Shown here: positions 7,282-13,229 of the stretch, one piece after another
Layout: each line of letters begins with the position of its first letter
How positions within the stretch are numbered: position 1 is the stretch's first letter
Source of the DNA: Mayfieldus sp038040285
Lineage (GTDB): Bacteria > Actinomycetota > Thermoleophilia > Solirubrobacterales > 70-9
DNA length: 14,899 nucleotides
NCBI GenBank assembly: GCA_038040285.1
Contig: JBBPIN010000044.1
Coordinates: forward strand, 1-14,899
Direction of reading: 5' to 3'
Notes under the pieces: model-generated
The model's database searches: none
What the model was told of the DNA's origin: nothing
What the model saw: only the letters and a program-made list of their open reading frames with translations
Position numbers and translations under genes: made by a program

Positions 7282-8235
7282 TTACCCCGCTCGGTCTGGG
7301 ACTCCTTCGTAGAACGGCTGCCACTCTGTGCCGTGCTGCGGAGCGACCAGCCGGTCCAGACGGGTAGTCCGCTTCTCAATTACCGACACATACGGGTACA
7401 GGTGAATCGAGTCGATTGCGCTCTGAAAATCAGTGGTTTCTGTTCCCCCATCTCCGTCGATCGACATAGCATGCAGATTGAGTGACAGGCCATGGAGGTA
7501 AGCGTGGAATGGGTGAGCCCTCCCTTCCGAGTCCTCGCAGAGATAAACGCCGCCCCGCCGGAGGTGTGGGAGGAGGGCCTGCAAAGTGGCTATCTGCTGA
7601 CGCGCCTCGTGTCCACCGTCGTCGATGACGATGTCGAACTCGGGCACGTCGCGCAGGAAGCGCTGCCAGAAGGCTGGATCTGACTGGTCACCGATAAACA
7701 CGCGTGTGCGGGGGCCCTCATACACCTTGCAGGCCGGTTCGATATCCACGCCGTAGACATGCGCGCCGTCGCCGAAGTAGGTCTTCCACATGTCCAGGCT
7801 GCCACCGCTGAAGACACCAATCTCCACAATATGGACCTCGCGCCCGACAAACTTCTGAAAATGCCGCTCATAAACCGGAAAATAGTGCCGCCACTTCCAA
7901 AGACCAGGACCGTCCGTGTGCTCGTCGAAGTAGCGTTCAAGCTCGTTGGGTTTACCATGGTATGCGGGGAGGCCTTCCGCAGTCAGCCGTTTGCCGTACC
8001 GATATCCCTGAAAGGCGCGAGGGAACGTGGAGAGGGCGTGTTTGATGCGCCGAGCGTATGCATCAATGCGATTCTCACGCAAGGACACACGGCGCGGTTC
8101 GGTGCCCGCCATCCGTGCAGCGTAACCCAAAGGGCAGCCGATCCAAGCGGCCTGCACGGCCTGACGGAATGATCGTGGTACCAACCCAAGCGAATCTCGC
8201 ATCACCGCTAGGCACGTCGAACGAGCTGTCCCCAC
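7282..8235 (-). CDS. Class I SAM-dependent methyltransferase (MycE/CmcI/TylF-like)
   Basis: Up to 317 aa, with a Rossmann-fold methyltransferase core. Motif I VEIGVFSGGSLDMW is at 137-150. GVDIEP at 162-167 carries the acidic residue for the SAM ribose. IGDQSD at 181-186 and VIDDGGHE at 203-210 follow, the latter being the metal-binding acidic stretch seen in sugar O-methyltransferases such as MycE. YLCEDSEG at 231-238 is also typical. The upstream segment ELERYFDEHTDGPGLWKWRHYFPVY fits families acting on sugars or cephalosporin-like substrates. In this context, O-methylation of a glycan sugar is the likeliest job (inference). The start is unclear: GTG 8235, ATG 8202 and ATG 8112 all lack strong ribosome sites, and the first 40-50 residues are not obviously part of the family. 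The gene stands alone, divergent from the GT4. Confidence 0.85.
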   Translation of the reverse strand: MGTARSTCLAVMRDSLGLVPRSFRQAVQAAWIGCPLGYAARMAGTEPRRVSLRENRIDAYARRIKHALSTFPRAFQGYRYGKRLTAEGLPAYHGKPNELERYFDEHTDGPGLWKWRHYFPVYERHFQKFVGREVHIVEIGVFSGGSLDMWKTYFGDGAHVYGVDIEPACKVYEGPRTRVFIGDQSDPAFWQRFLRDVPEFDIVIDDGGHEARQQIATLQALLPHLRRGGVYLCEDSEGRAHPFHAYLHGLSLNLHAMSIDGDGGTETTDFQSAIDSIHLYPYVSVIEKRTTRLDRLVAPQHGTEWQPFYEGVPDRAG

Positions 8236-8243
8236 ATGTGGGG
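8230..8243. promoter_or_regulatory. 14-base perfect palindrome in a divergent intergenic region, candidate operator
   Basis: CCCCACATGTGGGG is perfectly self-complementary and sits at the 5' edge of the methyltransferase frame, between it and the divergent GT4. It could be a binding site for a dimeric regulator controlling one or both genes. If the methyltransferase really starts at the ATG at 8202, the palindrome would lie in its 5' leader. No clear -35/-10 pair was found around it, and a chance palindrome in GC-rich DNA is possible. Confidence 0.3.
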
Positions 8244-8320
8244 CAGGATACGCGCGTGCCCCCGTCGCTTTTTCTCGTCGAGCGTTGTCTGCCTAGCCCG
8301 GGGTTCACGAAGTGACCGAG

Positions 8321-9463
8321 ATGCACATAGGTCTCGACCTCCTGTTCCACGTGCCAGGGCATCGTGGCGGGCGGGAGACGTACGTGCGGGAGCTGATGGC
8401 CGCTCTGCGGGCTGTGCGACCAGACCTCCGCATGACGGTTTTCGTCAATCGTGCCGCGGAGCGGGTAAACACCGGGTTCTGGCGCCATTCCGCCGATGAC
8501 ACCGTCGTTCTGCCGCGGGTCGATCCACACCGGCGCGGGAGGTGGGCGCTCGGCGAGGTGGTGCTCTTGCCGCGAGTGGCCGCACGCCTGGGGGTGGATG
8601 TCCTGCATTCCCCAGCGAATTTTGCCCCGCTCAGCGGGCCGTTCGCGCGCGTCGTGACCCTTCACGATCTTCTGTTCCGGTGCCACCCGGAGCGGCTCCA
8701 GCGCATCAAGCGCATGAGAGCCAGAGTCCTCATCCCGCCAGCTGTTCGACGTGCACACCGGGTGATCACGGTGTCGGAGACGTCCAAGTCGGACATCGTG
8801 GCGCGACTGCGGGTGCCCCCCGATCGCGTGGATGTCGTGCCCAACGGGCGCGGGCAATCTTCGGAGCGACCGGGCGATCCAGACGCTGGTCGGGTGCGGC
8901 TCGGAGTGGGGGGACGCGCGCTGGCGCTATCGGTGGCCGCAGACCTGCGGCACAAGAACCTCTCCGCGTTGCTGGACGGGCTGGCTGCGATGGCACCCAA
9001 CGAGCGCCCCGTCCTCGCCTTTGTCGGGCGGGGGACTGATCGCGGCGCGCTCCCCGCGCGCGTGCGCAAGCTTGGGCTAGAGGGCGACGTGCGCTTGGTT
9101 GGACCAGTCGAGTCAGGTGAGCTCGAGGATCTGTACGCCGCAGCTGCGCTGCTCGTCACCGCGACTCGCTATGAAGGTTTCGGGCTTCCGGTGCTGGAGG
9201 CGATGGCACGGGGGGTGCTGGTGGCTTGCTCCGACATTCCGGTGCTCCGCGAGGTTGCGGGCGACGGCGCCGCCTACCTCGATCCAGGCGACCCAGCATC
9301 GATCGCCGGTGCCATGCACCGGCTGCTCGCGGGTGGGCCCGATGTCGACCGCCTCCGCGCCGCTGGACGCACGCGCGCAGCGAGCCACAGCTGGCGGAAT
9401 GCGGCGGTTGCGACCGCAGGCGTTTACGAACAGGCTTTAGCGGCGGCCCGCCGAAACCGGTGA
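8321..9463 (+). CDS. Glycosyltransferase family 4 (GT-B fold)
   Basis: A 380-aa retaining GT-B glycosyltransferase. The N-terminal acceptor domain begins MHIGLDLLFHVPG and carries GGRETYVREL at 16-25, the loop contacting the donor phosphate. HSPANFAPL at 96-104 and TLHDLLF at 113-119 follow. The C-terminal donor domain runs from about 195, with the HKN loop at 211-213, VGRG at 235-238 and EGFGLPVLEAMA at 285-296, where E285 and E293 form the E-x7-E nucleotide-sugar motif. I chose ATG 8321 over GTG 8312 because the GT4 remnant at 5718 starts at exactly the equivalent Met. The product probably adds a hexose or deoxyhexose to the growing lipid-linked glycan; the donor is not readable. It converges with copy B, 9 bases away. 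Confidence 0.92.
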   Translation: MHIGLDLLFHVPGHRGGRETYVRELMAALRAVRPDLRMTVFVNRAAERVNTGFWRHSADDTVVLPRVDPHRRGRWALGEVVLLPRVAARLGVDVLHSPANFAPLSGPFARVVTLHDLLFRCHPERLQRIKRMRARVLIPPAVRRAHRVITVSETSKSDIVARLRVPPDRVDVVPNGRGQSSERPGDPDAGRVRLGVGGRALALSVAADLRHKNLSALLDGLAAMAPNERPVLAFVGRGTDRGALPARVRKLGLEGDVRLVGPVESGELEDLYAAAALLVTATRYEGFGLPVLEAMARGVLVACSDIPVLREVAGDGAAYLDPGDPASIAGAMHRLLAGGPDVDRLRAAGRTRAASHSWRNAAVATAGVYEQALAAARRNR

Positions 9464-9472
9464 CCGTCCATC

Positions 9473-10555
9473 TCACTCTCTAAAGCGCGCGGCAATTCGG
9501 TGCCGGACCATCCATCCCTGCCAATACAGAGAGCGCAGCGGGCCCGGCAGGTGGCGGCGTAGGACATGGAACGCCGCGCGGCGCGGCCGTAACTGACGCG
9601 GATTGCCCACCTCACCGGCAACGGCCTCCAACTCCGCAAGCGCCGCGCTGATGCGAGCCACGTGGGGTTCCCACAACATGTCGAGCTGCGACTCGGTCAG
9701 CCGCCAGCCCGCGGTCCAGACCAGTGGCACGGGAGCCGCTGTAAGCCTGTAGGCGCGCGATCTCCGTGCGAGCCTGTGCGCGAGCGGGCCGTTCGCATGA
9801 AGCTCGAGCGAGGTGAAGTGATGGAAGACCAATGGCTGGCCATCGACCAGCAGACCCCCGTTCCGGCGCTCGAGTCGATGCCCACCGACATTCCAAGGCG
9901 CCAGCCCACCTCCCGGATGCGCACTGGCCACCACACCTTCGAAGCGTCTGGCCATTTCATCGAGATAGGCCTGGTCGCCGTAGCGGCGGAAGGGTATCCA
10001 GCGCTTGTAGCACCACTCGATGCAGCGCTCGTGCCACCAGCTCAGCGCCGAAAGCCCGACCGGATCGGCGCGAAACAGCTCGAACTCGACGTTGAAGAAC
10101 CCGCCGAACTCCTCCATGCCGAACTCAAACTCGGGGGCCGGCCGATGCGGCGTAAGCAGCACCGAGCCGTCGCCGAGCTCGTCGACGAGCAGCGCGGGAT
10201 CGGCGTAGAACTCGAGGTCGGCGTCCAGGTGGATGATGTGGTCGAGCTCGGGTTCCCGCTCGAGGCAGAACAGGCAGATGGCGGGCGTCGCCGTCCAGTA
10301 GTACTCGACCATGCTGCGTGTGTCCTTCACCGACCGTAGGGCGGGATCGTGCGCTTCCAGCTCCTCCAGCGAGATGGTCACGAGATGGGGCAGCGCGAGC
10401 GCGTCCAGCGCCGCCTTGGTCCCGTCGTCCATGCAGAACACCCGCAGCCGGAACTCTGGGCAATGCCGTTCGAGCGATCGATAGAGCACAAGGCCCTGCG
10501 CCAGGTACCGGCGGTCGAAGTAAGTACAGAAGTGGAGCACCGTGGCGGACATCAT
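9473..10555 (-). CDS. GT-A-fold glycosyltransferase-like protein with DAD motif (copy B)
   Basis: A 360-aa paralogue of the protein at 5837-6910, collinear over the whole length with well over half of the aligned residues the same by eye. HFCTYFDRRYLAQGLVLYRS opens the domain. HLDADLEFYADP at 109-120 gives the DxD (D111, D113). LGDGSVLLTPHR, WWHERCIEWCYKR, GDQAYLDEM, GGGLAPWNV and VFHHFTSLE follow in the same order as in copy A. The start at ATG 10555 is supported by GAGG 6 bases upstream. No signal or membrane segment is seen. The gene is followed 9 bases later by the convergent GT4 end and preceded by the acyl-CoA dehydrogenase stop with a 77-base gap. The two copies have diverged enough to suggest different donors or acceptors rather than redundancy (inference). 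Confidence 0.84.
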   Translation of the reverse strand: MMSATVLHFCTYFDRRYLAQGLVLYRSLERHCPEFRLRVFCMDDGTKAALDALALPHLVTISLEELEAHDPALRSVKDTRSMVEYYWTATPAICLFCLEREPELDHIIHLDADLEFYADPALLVDELGDGSVLLTPHRPAPEFEFGMEEFGGFFNVEFELFRADPVGLSALSWWHERCIEWCYKRWIPFRRYGDQAYLDEMARRFEGVVASAHPGGGLAPWNVGGHRLERRNGGLLVDGQPLVFHHFTSLELHANGPLAHRLARRSRAYRLTAAPVPLVWTAGWRLTESQLDMLWEPHVARISAALAELEAVAGEVGNPRQLRPRRAAFHVLRRHLPGPLRSLYWQGWMVRHRIAARFRE

Positions 10556-10632
10556 CGCGAACCTCGATCCGCGCGACGCCCCAGTTGACCGGTGCTGCTG
10601 TCAGCCGGCTACAACAACTCCCGGTGCGCGAA

Positions 10633-11775
10633 TCAGAGCCCCAGCGTCTTGGCGATGATGTTGCGCTGGATCTCCGAGGTGCCGCCGTAGATCGTCGAGA
10701 CCAGGGTCTGGCGCACGAGCCGCTCCATGTCGTACTCGGAGGAGTAGCCGTAGCCGCCCATCATCTGCATCCCCTCCAGCGCCACCCGCTTCGCGATCTC
10801 GGTGACGTGCAGCTTCACCATCGACGCCTCGCGCGGCAGCATGCGGTCGGGGTCCTCGTCGGTCAATGACGCCACCCACCAGGTCATCAGCCGCGCCGCC
10901 TCTAGCTCGGTGGCGAGGTCGGCGAGCCTGTGCTGGAGCGCCTGGAAGGAGCCGATCGGGCGGCCGAACTGGCGCCGCTCCTTGACGTAGGCGAGCACGT
11001 CGTCGAAGGCGCGCTGGGCGATGCCGAGCATCGTCGCGGCGAGGATCAGCCGTTCCACGTTGAGCCCCGCCATCAGCTGCACCCAACCGGCGTCGACCTC
11101 GCCCAGCACCGCGTCGGCGGGCGCCTCGCAGTCGCTGAAGTAGAGATGGTTGGTCTCGCGCCCGCCCATCGTGTCGATCGGCTTGATCTCCATCCCATCG
11201 GCGTCGCGGGGAACGAAGATCATCGACAGCCCCTGGTGCTTGTCCTCGCCCTTGGTGGTGCGGGCGACGACCAGCACGTGGTCGGAGATATGGGCATTCG
11301 AGCAGAACACCTTCTGGCCATTGATCACGAAGCCGCCGTTGACGCGCTTTGCCTCGGTGGTGAGCGAGCCGACGTCGGAGCCGGCCTCGGGCTCGGTCAT
11401 CGCGATTGCCTCGACCGACCCCGACGCGATGCCGCCGAGGACCTCTGTCCTCTGCTCCTCGCTCCCGAAGCGCCGGGTGGCGCCGGCGACGATCAGGGTC
11501 GTCGCGTAGCCGCCGATCGGGGCGAGGCCGCGCGAGGTCTCCTCCATGAACAGGCAGGCGTCGAGCATCGTGCCGTCGGAGCCGCCGTACTGCTCGGGGA
11601 TCGTTACGCCGAGCCAGCCCAACTCCGCCATGCGCTTGTAGAGCCCGGCGTTGTGGGCCTCGGTGTAGCCCGCGGTCAGCTTCTCGCGCTGCTCGGCGGT
11701 CCCGCACTCGCGCTGGCAGAAGTCGCGAATCGCGGCGACGAAGTCCTGTTGCTCATCGCTGAGCGAGAAGTCCAT
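10633..11775 (-). CDS. Acyl-CoA dehydrogenase
   Basis: An FAD-dependent acyl-CoA dehydrogenase of 380 aa, full family length, that forms the 2,3-double bond of acyl-CoA thioesters. The N-terminal helical domain begins MDFSLSDEQQDFV. AMTEPEAGSDVGSL at 125-138 is the FAD/substrate signature. RRQFGRPIGSFQALQHRLADL at 267-287 and the C-terminal IYGGTSEIQRNIIAKTLGL at 362-380 are the other family signatures. The medium-chain-type catalytic Glu position (IYEGT) is Gly364 here. NVERLIL at 239-245 matches the position of the isovaleryl-CoA dehydrogenase base, so E241 is the probable base (from family knowledge). That hints at branched or steroid-like acyl substrates but does not prove it. The start has no good ribosome site. 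Unrelated to glycans, it marks the return to general chromosomal genes. A broken relative lies at 7065-7224. Confidence 0.95.
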   Translation of the reverse strand: MDFSLSDEQQDFVAAIRDFCQRECGTAEQREKLTAGYTEAHNAGLYKRMAELGWLGVTIPEQYGGSDGTMLDACLFMEETSRGLAPIGGYATTLIVAGATRRFGSEEQRTEVLGGIASGSVEAIAMTEPEAGSDVGSLTTEAKRVNGGFVINGQKVFCSNAHISDHVLVVARTTKGEDKHQGLSMIFVPRDADGMEIKPIDTMGGRETNHLYFSDCEAPADAVLGEVDAGWVQLMAGLNVERLILAATMLGIAQRAFDDVLAYVKERRQFGRPIGSFQALQHRLADLATELEAARLMTWWVASLTDEDPDRMLPREASMVKLHVTEIAKRVALEGMQMMGGYGYSSEYDMERLVRQTLVSTIYGGTSEIQRNIIAKTLGL

Positions 11776-11813
11776 TGCGGGGTCAGGCTAGCTGCGCGGC
11801 GTTTGAGTGGGTG

Positions 11814-11978
11814 TCAGCCTGCTGAGGGGTTGCGACGACGGCGCTCGTCCCAGTGAGAAAACGCGAACGCGCCGATAAACCCCAGGGCCGTGGCGATAAT
11901 CCCAACGGTGACCGCACCCAACATGAAGACGGCTGGGATCAGGGCCATGGCGATCTTCTGGCGAAACTCCACGCTCAT
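11814..11978 (-). CDS. Small membrane protein, 54 aa, unknown function
   Basis: ATG at 11978 follows GGAG with 8 bases spacing and overlaps the upstream frame's TGA as ATGA. The peptide has a short polar start (MSVEFRQKIA), a long hydrophobic stretch at about 12-40 (enough for one membrane span or a hairpin) and a basic end with WDERRRR at 43-49, which predicts a cytoplasmic C-terminus. It is too short for many gene callers, but the ribosome site, the coupling overlap and the coherent membrane topology support it being translated. No family recognised. Confidence 0.5.
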   Translation of the reverse strand: MSVEFRQKIAMALIPAVFMLGAVTVGIIATALGFIGAFAFSHWDERRRRNPSAG

Positions 11979-12109
11979 GAGAATAGCTCCACGACCAAGG
12001 CTGCGACAAGCGCGATCGCTGCGGCACTTCCGAAGAGCGCTGTCATATAGAGGGCCATCCTGGCGGGATCCTCGTCACGGCGCACGAGTCCGACTGTCGC
12101 GCCGATCAC
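11975..12109 (-). CDS. Small membrane ORF, 44 aa (or C-terminal piece of a frameshifted gene)
   Basis: It opens at GTG 12109, overlapping the preceding TGA by 4 bases (GTGA), and ends overlapping the next ATG (ATGA). After RRDEDPAR at 10-17 comes a strong hydrophobic helix to ELFS. The same frame is open upstream to 12289, but that extension is Cys/Arg/Trp-rich and not protein-like. Joined to the frame at 12106-12240 by a one-base shift, it would complete a three-helix membrane protein of about 90 aa. It may therefore be half of a broken or programmed-frameshift gene rather than an independent gene. Confidence 0.4.
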   Translation of the reverse strand: MIGATVGLVRRDEDPARMALYMTALFGSAAAIALVAALVVELFS

Positions 12110-12240
12110 GATCCCAGCCCCGCGAAGGCCACGATCGAAGTCAAGTCGAACTCCCTGGGGATCACCCTCACAGTGACGCCGACAATCCAGGCAACCAAAC
12201 CAGCGCAGACAGCCCCAAGAAGTAGGAACCGGTCGAGCAC
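12106..12240 (-). CDS. Small membrane ORF, 44 aa (or N-terminal piece of a frameshifted gene)
   Basis: Starts at GTG 12240 with MLDRFLLLGA and holds one clear helix at about 5-24, then a basic loop with VIPREFD and a second weaker hydrophobic stretch ending GLGS at the TGA. The frame remains readable a little further upstream (WRAGPYDPLR) after a stop at 12288. The preceding ribosome site is weak. The sequence continues sensibly into the next frame, so a single frameshifted gene is an equal explanation. No family recognised. Confidence 0.4.
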   Translation of the reverse strand: MLDRFLLLGAVCAGLVAWIVGVTVRVIPREFDLTSIVAFAGLGS

Positions 12241-12285
12241 CCGCAGAGGGTCGTAGGGCCCCGCTCGCCAGTGGTGCGCAGAATG

Positions 12286-12354
12286 TCACGGATGCTGTGG
12301 CATTCCATCAACGCTTCGCGCACGGATGATGTGCTCGAGCTCAGCGCGCCGCAT
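12286..12354 (-). pseudogene. 5' stub of a DUF6036-type nucleotidyltransferase gene
   Basis: Eight bases after the stop of the preceding gene, an ATG opens MRRAELEHIIRA, which resembles the N-terminus of actinobacterial DUF6036-family nucleotidyltransferases. The resemblance ends after about 12 codons and the frame stops after 22. The expected next block, with the (V/I)IGSQ nucleotidyltransferase signature, is absent in all frames. The order and spacing match what I recall for the usual two-gene pair. The identification is from memory of the family and the match is short. Confidence 0.45.
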
Positions 12355-12362
12355 CGGTCTCG

Positions 12363-12860
12363 CTAGCGGACATTCTCGATGATCTGTCGCCGCTCCTGCT
12401 CGTTCAGGACCCCGGCGAAGGGCGTGTTCTGGCGCAGGTCACGTGCGCGCTGGGTGTCACTCGAGATCGTCTTAGCGATCTCGGGGATCGGCCTCGCGAG
12501 CAGCTGCTGCCAGCGCTCCGCGTACCGGAGATCGAGGTGGCCGTTGTCAAGCAGCGTCCGGATACGGCGTCGAGCCTCTCGCACCAGCTCCTCGTCGAGA
12601 CGATCCGCAACGAGACGGTGATAGGCAAGGCTGCGACGCTCTGCCGTCTGATGGTCGCTCAGCCGGCGCATTCGGCGCCTCCGCGTCCGATCCCGTGAGC
12701 GAAGGGATCGCCCCACACGCTCGGCGTCCTCGCGGCGTCGCCGAAGCGCCGCGGCTAGCGGATGCCGCAGTTCGCCGCTGCGCTTCAGCTCGTCGATCAG
12801 CTCGGCGATCTCGACGAGAAACTGACGAGGAACCTCGACCCGCCCCCGAGGCGTGATCAC
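12363..12860 (-). CDS. Helical, Arg-rich protein; likely upstream partner of a DUF6036 nucleotidyltransferase pair (antitoxin-like)
   Basis: A 165-aa, almost wholly alpha-helical protein starting at GTG 12860. The middle (about 38-105) is very Arg/Glu-rich with coiled-coil character. The C-terminus carries WQQLLARP at 117-124 and DLRQNTPFAGVLNEQER at 141-157. I recall this ending from proteins encoded directly upstream of DUF6036-type nucleotidyltransferases in actinobacteria, a putative toxin-antitoxin-like arrangement. No enzyme motif and no signal peptide. No clear ribosome site precedes the GTG, but an AT-rich stretch just upstream (12861-12894) contains TTGAGA and TAAACA with a short 14-base spacer, a weak promoter candidate. 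The partner gene appears deleted, so this may be an orphan. Moderate confidence in the gene, low in the role. Confidence 0.65.
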   Translation of the reverse strand: MITPRGRVEVPRQFLVEIAELIDELKRSGELRHPLAAALRRRREDAERVGRSLRSRDRTRRRRMRRLSDHQTAERRSLAYHRLVADRLDEELVREARRRIRTLLDNGHLDLRYAERWQQLLARPIPEIAKTISSDTQRARDLRQNTPFAGVLNEQERRQIIENVR

Positions 12861-12894
12861 TGGCCATGTTTAGCTTTTCAGCAAGTTCTCAACA

Positions 12895-13229
12895 TCATGC
12901 CTGCGGCGACAGCTTTTCGGCGAAGAATCCGGTCATCCGCTCCCAGAGCCTGAACGCGGAGGGCTCGTGGTAGTTGGGCCGGTAGTCGGCAAAGAAGGCG
13001 TGGCCGGCGTCCTCGTAGACCTCGATCTCGAACTGCTTGCCGGCGGCCTCCAATCGCTGGCGGAGGACCTCCGCATCGTCGGGCGAGGGGTTGGAGTCCT
13101 CGGCGCCGACCACCAGCATCAGCGGGCAGGCGAGACGGTCCAGCATGTCGTTGACCGGGACCGGCCGCTGCGGAGTGGTCTCCTCGTCGGCGCTGGCGCG
13201 TAGGCGGTTGCCGCCCAGCAGTCGAGGTC
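12895..13229 (-). pseudogene. Truncated and frameshifted dienelactone hydrolase (C-terminal part)
   Basis: From ATG 13146 downstream the frame encodes 83 residues of the alpha/beta-hydrolase DLH family: VGAEDSNPSPDD carries the catalytic Asp region and YEDAGHAFF the catalytic His. Upstream the same frame still reads sensibly (TPQRPVPVND). A one-base shift near 13214 brings in DLDCW at 13229-13215, which normally continues as DCWGG, so a base is missing there. The homology ends exactly at the stop codon of the next gene. The whole first half, including the Cys nucleophile, is gone, so it cannot be an active hydrolase. Its neighbour at 13228-14811 probably arrived by the rearrangement that cut it. 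Confidence 0.75.

Noticed and set aside
9441..9453. CGGCGG/CCGCCG inverted repeat near the GT4 end as a bidirectional terminator
   Set aside because: It lies inside the GT4 coding sequence, has too small a loop and no U-tract. Such repeats are common by chance in GC-rich codons.
9662..10339. Plus-strand frame of 225 codons opposite copy B
   Set aside because: Mirror-frame shadow with no family features; copy B is conserved with copy A across this whole stretch.
10601..11707. Long minus-strand frame of 368 codons over the acyl-CoA dehydrogenase
   Set aside because: Highly Arg/Ala/Gly-rich low-complexity translation typical of an off-frame shadow in GC-rich DNA. The overlapping frame carries all acyl-CoA dehydrogenase motifs.
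10930..11856. Plus-strand frame of 308 codons opposite the acyl-CoA dehydrogenase
   Set aside because: Antisense shadow rich in Leu/Ala/Gly/Arg with no domain, caused by GC3 bias of the real gene.
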